This document shows positions 61,736 through 64,000 of a stretch of DNA of 64,000 bases, piece after piece. The position numbers and the translations under genes are program-made. The notes below the pieces were generated by a model. That model saw only the letters and a list, made by a program, of their open reading frames with translations, did not search any database and was not told the DNA's origin. Position 1 is the first letter of the stretch, and each line of letters starts with the position of its first letter. Origin of the DNA: Verrucomicrobiaceae bacterium (GTDB taxonomy: Bacteria > Verrucomicrobiota > Verrucomicrobiia > Verrucomicrobiales > Akkermansiaceae); contig JAIXWR010000015.1 in assembly GCA_027491155.1 (NCBI GenBank), positions 152,269 through 216,268 of the forward strand, given 5' to 3'.

Positions 61736-63790
61736 TTATTCGGCGGGTGACGGCAGCGGTGGCCGGGCCAGCGCCATCACGGCATCGAAGGCGGGCTTGG
61801 GCTGCTTTCTACGGTCGAACAGCAGGGGATAGTTGGTCCGGCCGCGCACCGGGAAGTGGTTCAGCCAGGAAGCGCCGTCGTGGACGCCCCAGAACGTGAC
61901 GCGGGTCACCGCCTCGCGATGCTTGAGGAAGACCCGGAAGATCCCGGCATAGCGGCGGGCCAGCTTGTCCTCCATTTCCGGCGCGAGCCCGCCGGGCCAG
62001 GGGTTCCACCGCGGATCCTCGCGGAAGCGGGTCGAGATCTCCGCGCCGCCGAAGCCCGGGGTGGGCAGGACATTCACGTCCAGCTCGGTGATCATCACCT
62101 TGAGGCCGAGCGCCGAGAAAGCGGCGATGGTTTCGTCGATCTCGTCCTCCGACGGGTGGTCGATCGCGTAATGCCCTTGCAAGCCGATGCCGGTGAGCTT
62201 CACCCCGGCGGCCTGGAGTTTGCGGACGAGCGCCAGGGCGCCCTCCCGCTTGGCTTTTCCCTCCAGGCCGTAGTCGTTGTAGTAGAGCTCGGCATCGGGA
62301 TCGGCCTCGCGGGCGAACTCGAAGGCTTTCACCAGATAGTCCTCGCCGAGGAGGGTCAGCCACGGGGAGCGCCGCAGCGAGCCGTCTTCCTCGACCGCCT
62401 CGTTGACCACGTCCCAGCCGAGCACCTTGCCCTTGTATCGGCCGGCCACGGTGTGGATGTGGGAGCGCATCCGCTCCAGCAGGACCTCCTTCGCGACCGG
62501 CCGGCCGGAGCGGTCCTCGAAGACCTCGCGCGGCGTCTGCGAATGCCAGACGAGCGTGTGGCCGATCACCGCCATGCCGTGTTCCGCGCCGAACTCGACG
62601 AAGCGGTCGGCGTCGGAGAAGTCGTAGCGGTCGAGCCCGGGATGCAGGCTCATCCATTTCATCGAGTTCTCGGAGGTGATCGAATTGAAGTGCCGCAGCA
62701 CGAGATCGCGCTCCTCCGCGGCCCGGCCGGACGTTTGCCAGGGGTTCAAGGCGGTGCCGACCAGGAAGTGGTCCTTGAACGCCTCCTTCAGGCTGCCCGT
62801 GCGGGCGTCGGTCGGCGCGGCGGGTGTCGCGGGGGCCGGGCTTGCCGGTGCGGCGGCCGGTGCCGGATCCTGGCCGAAGCGCAGCTTCTGGAGGAAGTGG
62901 TAGAGCGCCTGCTTCCACTCCGCCGCGTCGTGCGCGCCGTCGGTGACGTGCCAGACGTGTGGCACGTCTTTCGCCTTGAGATGGTCGTGGAGGTCGCGGC
63001 TGATCCGGAACAAGCCGTCGCGGGTGCCGCAGGAAAGCCAGAGCAGCTGCAGTTTCCTCGCCACCGCGGGATCGGGTACCAGCTCGGCGGGCTTGCGGGT
63101 GTTCGGCGCGGAGGAGAAGCCGCCGACCCAGCCAAAGGTGTCCGGGTGGCCGAGGCCGAAATTCAGCGACTGGCCGCCGCCCATCGAGAGCCCCGCGATT
63201 GCCCGGTGCGAGCGTTCGCGGCGGACCGGATAGCGCGACTCGATCGCCGGGATCAGGTCGTCCAGCAGGTCGCGCTCGAACACCGCGAAGGCCGGCGCGG
63301 ACTTGAACACGTCGCCCGCCGCCCGGTCGTCCTTTTGCGCGCGGCCGTTGGGCATGACCACGATCATCGGCACCGCCTTGCCGTCGGCGATCAGGTGGTC
63401 GAGCATGGTGCCGGGCCTGGCGAAGCGCTGCCACTCGGTTTCATCGCCGCCGATGCCGTGCAGCAGGTAGAGGACGGGGTATTTCCGGTCCGCGGAGAAT
63501 CCGGGCGGGGTGTAAACGTTCGCCTTCCGCCGGGTGCCGACGGTTTTCGAGTCGTATTCGATCATTTCCAGCTTCCCCTGGGGGATGCCCGGCCGCGGCT
63601 TGTCCCAGCCGTCCGGCGGGGGCGGAAAGGCGGGTTTGTCGTCCTCCCGCAGTTCGACCGGCTCGCGGGCGGGAATTCTCGGTTCCTGGCCCGGTGTCGG
63701 GCGTTCGGGCTGCTGGGCAAAGGCCAGCGGGGAAAGCAGCAGCAGCGGGAATCGCCGCAATCGGGAAAGGGTCGGCTTGAAGATGCGCAT
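61736..63790 (-). CDS. Secreted CE1-like esterase - GH10 xylanase fusion
   Basis: 684 residues from the ATG at 63790 (81 bp inside a longer frame) with a signal peptide (SRLRRFPLLLLSPLAFAQQ). The N-terminal CE1-type esterase (about 65-320) has VLYLLHGIGGDETEW, Ser202 in IAGLSMGGGQ and DGAHDAAEWKQAL. A Pro/Ala linker (about 322-345) joins a GH10 domain (about 350-680) with acid/base E464 (WDVVNEAVEE) and nucleophile E569 (VMITELDVN). It should remove feruloyl or acetyl esters and cut xylan in one chain, at the cell surface or outside. Confidence 0.94.
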   Translation of the reverse strand: MRIFKPTLSRLRRFPLLLLSPLAFAQQPERPTPGQEPRIPAREPVELREDDKPAFPPPPDGWDKPRPGIPQGKLEMIEYDSKTVGTRRKANVYTPPGFSADRKYPVLYLLHGIGGDETEWQRFARPGTMLDHLIADGKAVPMIVVMPNGRAQKDDRAAGDVFKSAPAFAVFERDLLDDLIPAIESRYPVRRERSHRAIAGLSMGGGQSLNFGLGHPDTFGWVGGFSSAPNTRKPAELVPDPAVARKLQLLWLSCGTRDGLFRISRDLHDHLKAKDVPHVWHVTDGAHDAAEWKQALYHFLQKLRFGQDPAPAAAPASPAPATPAAPTDARTGSLKEAFKDHFLVGTALNPWQTSGRAAEERDLVLRHFNSITSENSMKWMSLHPGLDRYDFSDADRFVEFGAEHGMAVIGHTLVWHSQTPREVFEDRSGRPVAKEVLLERMRSHIHTVAGRYKGKVLGWDVVNEAVEEDGSLRRSPWLTLLGEDYLVKAFEFAREADPDAELYYNDYGLEGKAKREGALALVRKLQAAGVKLTGIGLQGHYAIDHPSEDEIDETIAAFSALGLKVMITELDVNVLPTPGFGGAEISTRFREDPRWNPWPGGLAPEMEDKLARRYAGIFRVFLKHREAVTRVTFWGVHDGASWLNHFPVRGRTNYPLLFDRRKQPKPAFDAVMALARPPLPSPAE

Positions 63791-63904
63791 CAGGATGGTC
63801 CGGGGGTTCCGGGGCAAAGGTAACCCCACGGGAACGCGGAGGTCGCGTGCCACCGGTGGGCGGCGGTGCATACCTACTATATGCCAGGCATGAATGGCAC
63901 GGGA

Positions 63905-64000
63905 TTAAGCGGGTTTCCGGTAGTTTTCGCGGTGGTGGATTTCCTCGAACTCGTGCCTGGGTTTGGTGAGCAACTGGTAACTGTTGCGTCTTCGTTTCAC
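63905..64000 (-). CDS. Partial or tiny C-terminal reading frame at window edge
   Basis: On the minus strand the last 96 bases read KRRRNSYQLLTKPRHEFEEI and then HHRENYRKPA before a stop. It is either the end of a gene beyond the window or a very short one. Basic and unrecognised. Confidence 0.35.
   Translation of the reverse strand: MKRRRNSYQLLTKPRHEFEEIHHRENYRKPA

Overview
The window is a GC-rich (by eye about 65-70%), gene-dense chromosomal stretch that looks like Verrucomicrobiota, most likely a Luteolibacter/Haloferula-type member of Verrucomicrobiales. The signs are several ECF sigma factors tied to large membrane partners, a sigma factor next to a serine/threonine kinase, PDZ/HEAT-type giant secreted proteins, autotransporter-associated strand repeats on a glycoside hydrolase, EF-hand secreted proteins, and many GTG/TTG starts. 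No rRNA, CRISPR array, insertion sequence or prophage was recognised. High GC leaves very long antisense frames open; these are not genes and are omitted.

Layout. 1-5.8 kb: tRNA-Gly, then a small exopolysaccharide/export locus: secreted Pro-rich protein, outer-membrane barrel, terminator, Wzc-like tyrosine autokinase, short Wza-like export protein, PDZ protein. 5.9-9.1 kb: tail-specific protease, YggS-type PLP protein and a DUF971 protein, the last two translationally coupled. 9.3-11.8 kb: an ECF sigma factor overlapping a gene that joins an anti-sigma-like N-terminus, one membrane segment and a C-terminal autotransporter-like barrel. 11.9-14.1 kb: EF-hand protein, ExbD-like periplasmic protein, a Phd/PIN toxin-antitoxin pair. 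14.2-23.3 kb: ABC-F ATPase, Tat/lipobox serine hydrolase, ECF sigma - Ser/Thr kinase - small protein operon, lipoprotein and APC permease. 23.5-28.8 kb: DUF58 and transglutaminase pair, RNase HI, nucleoside transporter, EF-hand lipoprotein.

28.9-45 kb: mostly housekeeping and hypothetical genes: cyclic-nucleotide-binding protein, 2-amino-3-ketobutyrate CoA ligase (Kbl), DUF4328, thioredoxin-like, LepA, a probable pseudokinase, RecG, a gluzincin-type metalloprotein, an outer-membrane barrel, DUF502, a HAD phosphatase. 45-50.8 kb: a secreted esterase and a 1553-residue GH16 beta-glucanase-like protein. 50.8-55.3 kb: ferredoxin-like protein, tRNA-Val, two hypothetical genes, then a clearly AT-richer islet (52.5-54.4 kb) holding a candidate HEPN-domain protein and a small secreted protein. 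55.3-64 kb: palindromic repeat pair, PDZ-containing DUF6288-like giant protein coupled to a membrane-embedded spermidine-synthase-like protein, a SMUG-type uracil-DNA glycosylase and a secreted esterase-GH10 xylanase fusion.

The most unusual items are the sigma / anti-sigma-barrel pair (a possible one-protein trans-envelope sensor), the AT-rich HEPN-like islet near tRNA-Val, the pseudokinase upstream of recG, and a family of variable palindromes sharing a CCAAGGAGT-type flank. Function calls come from reading motifs; no database search was run.
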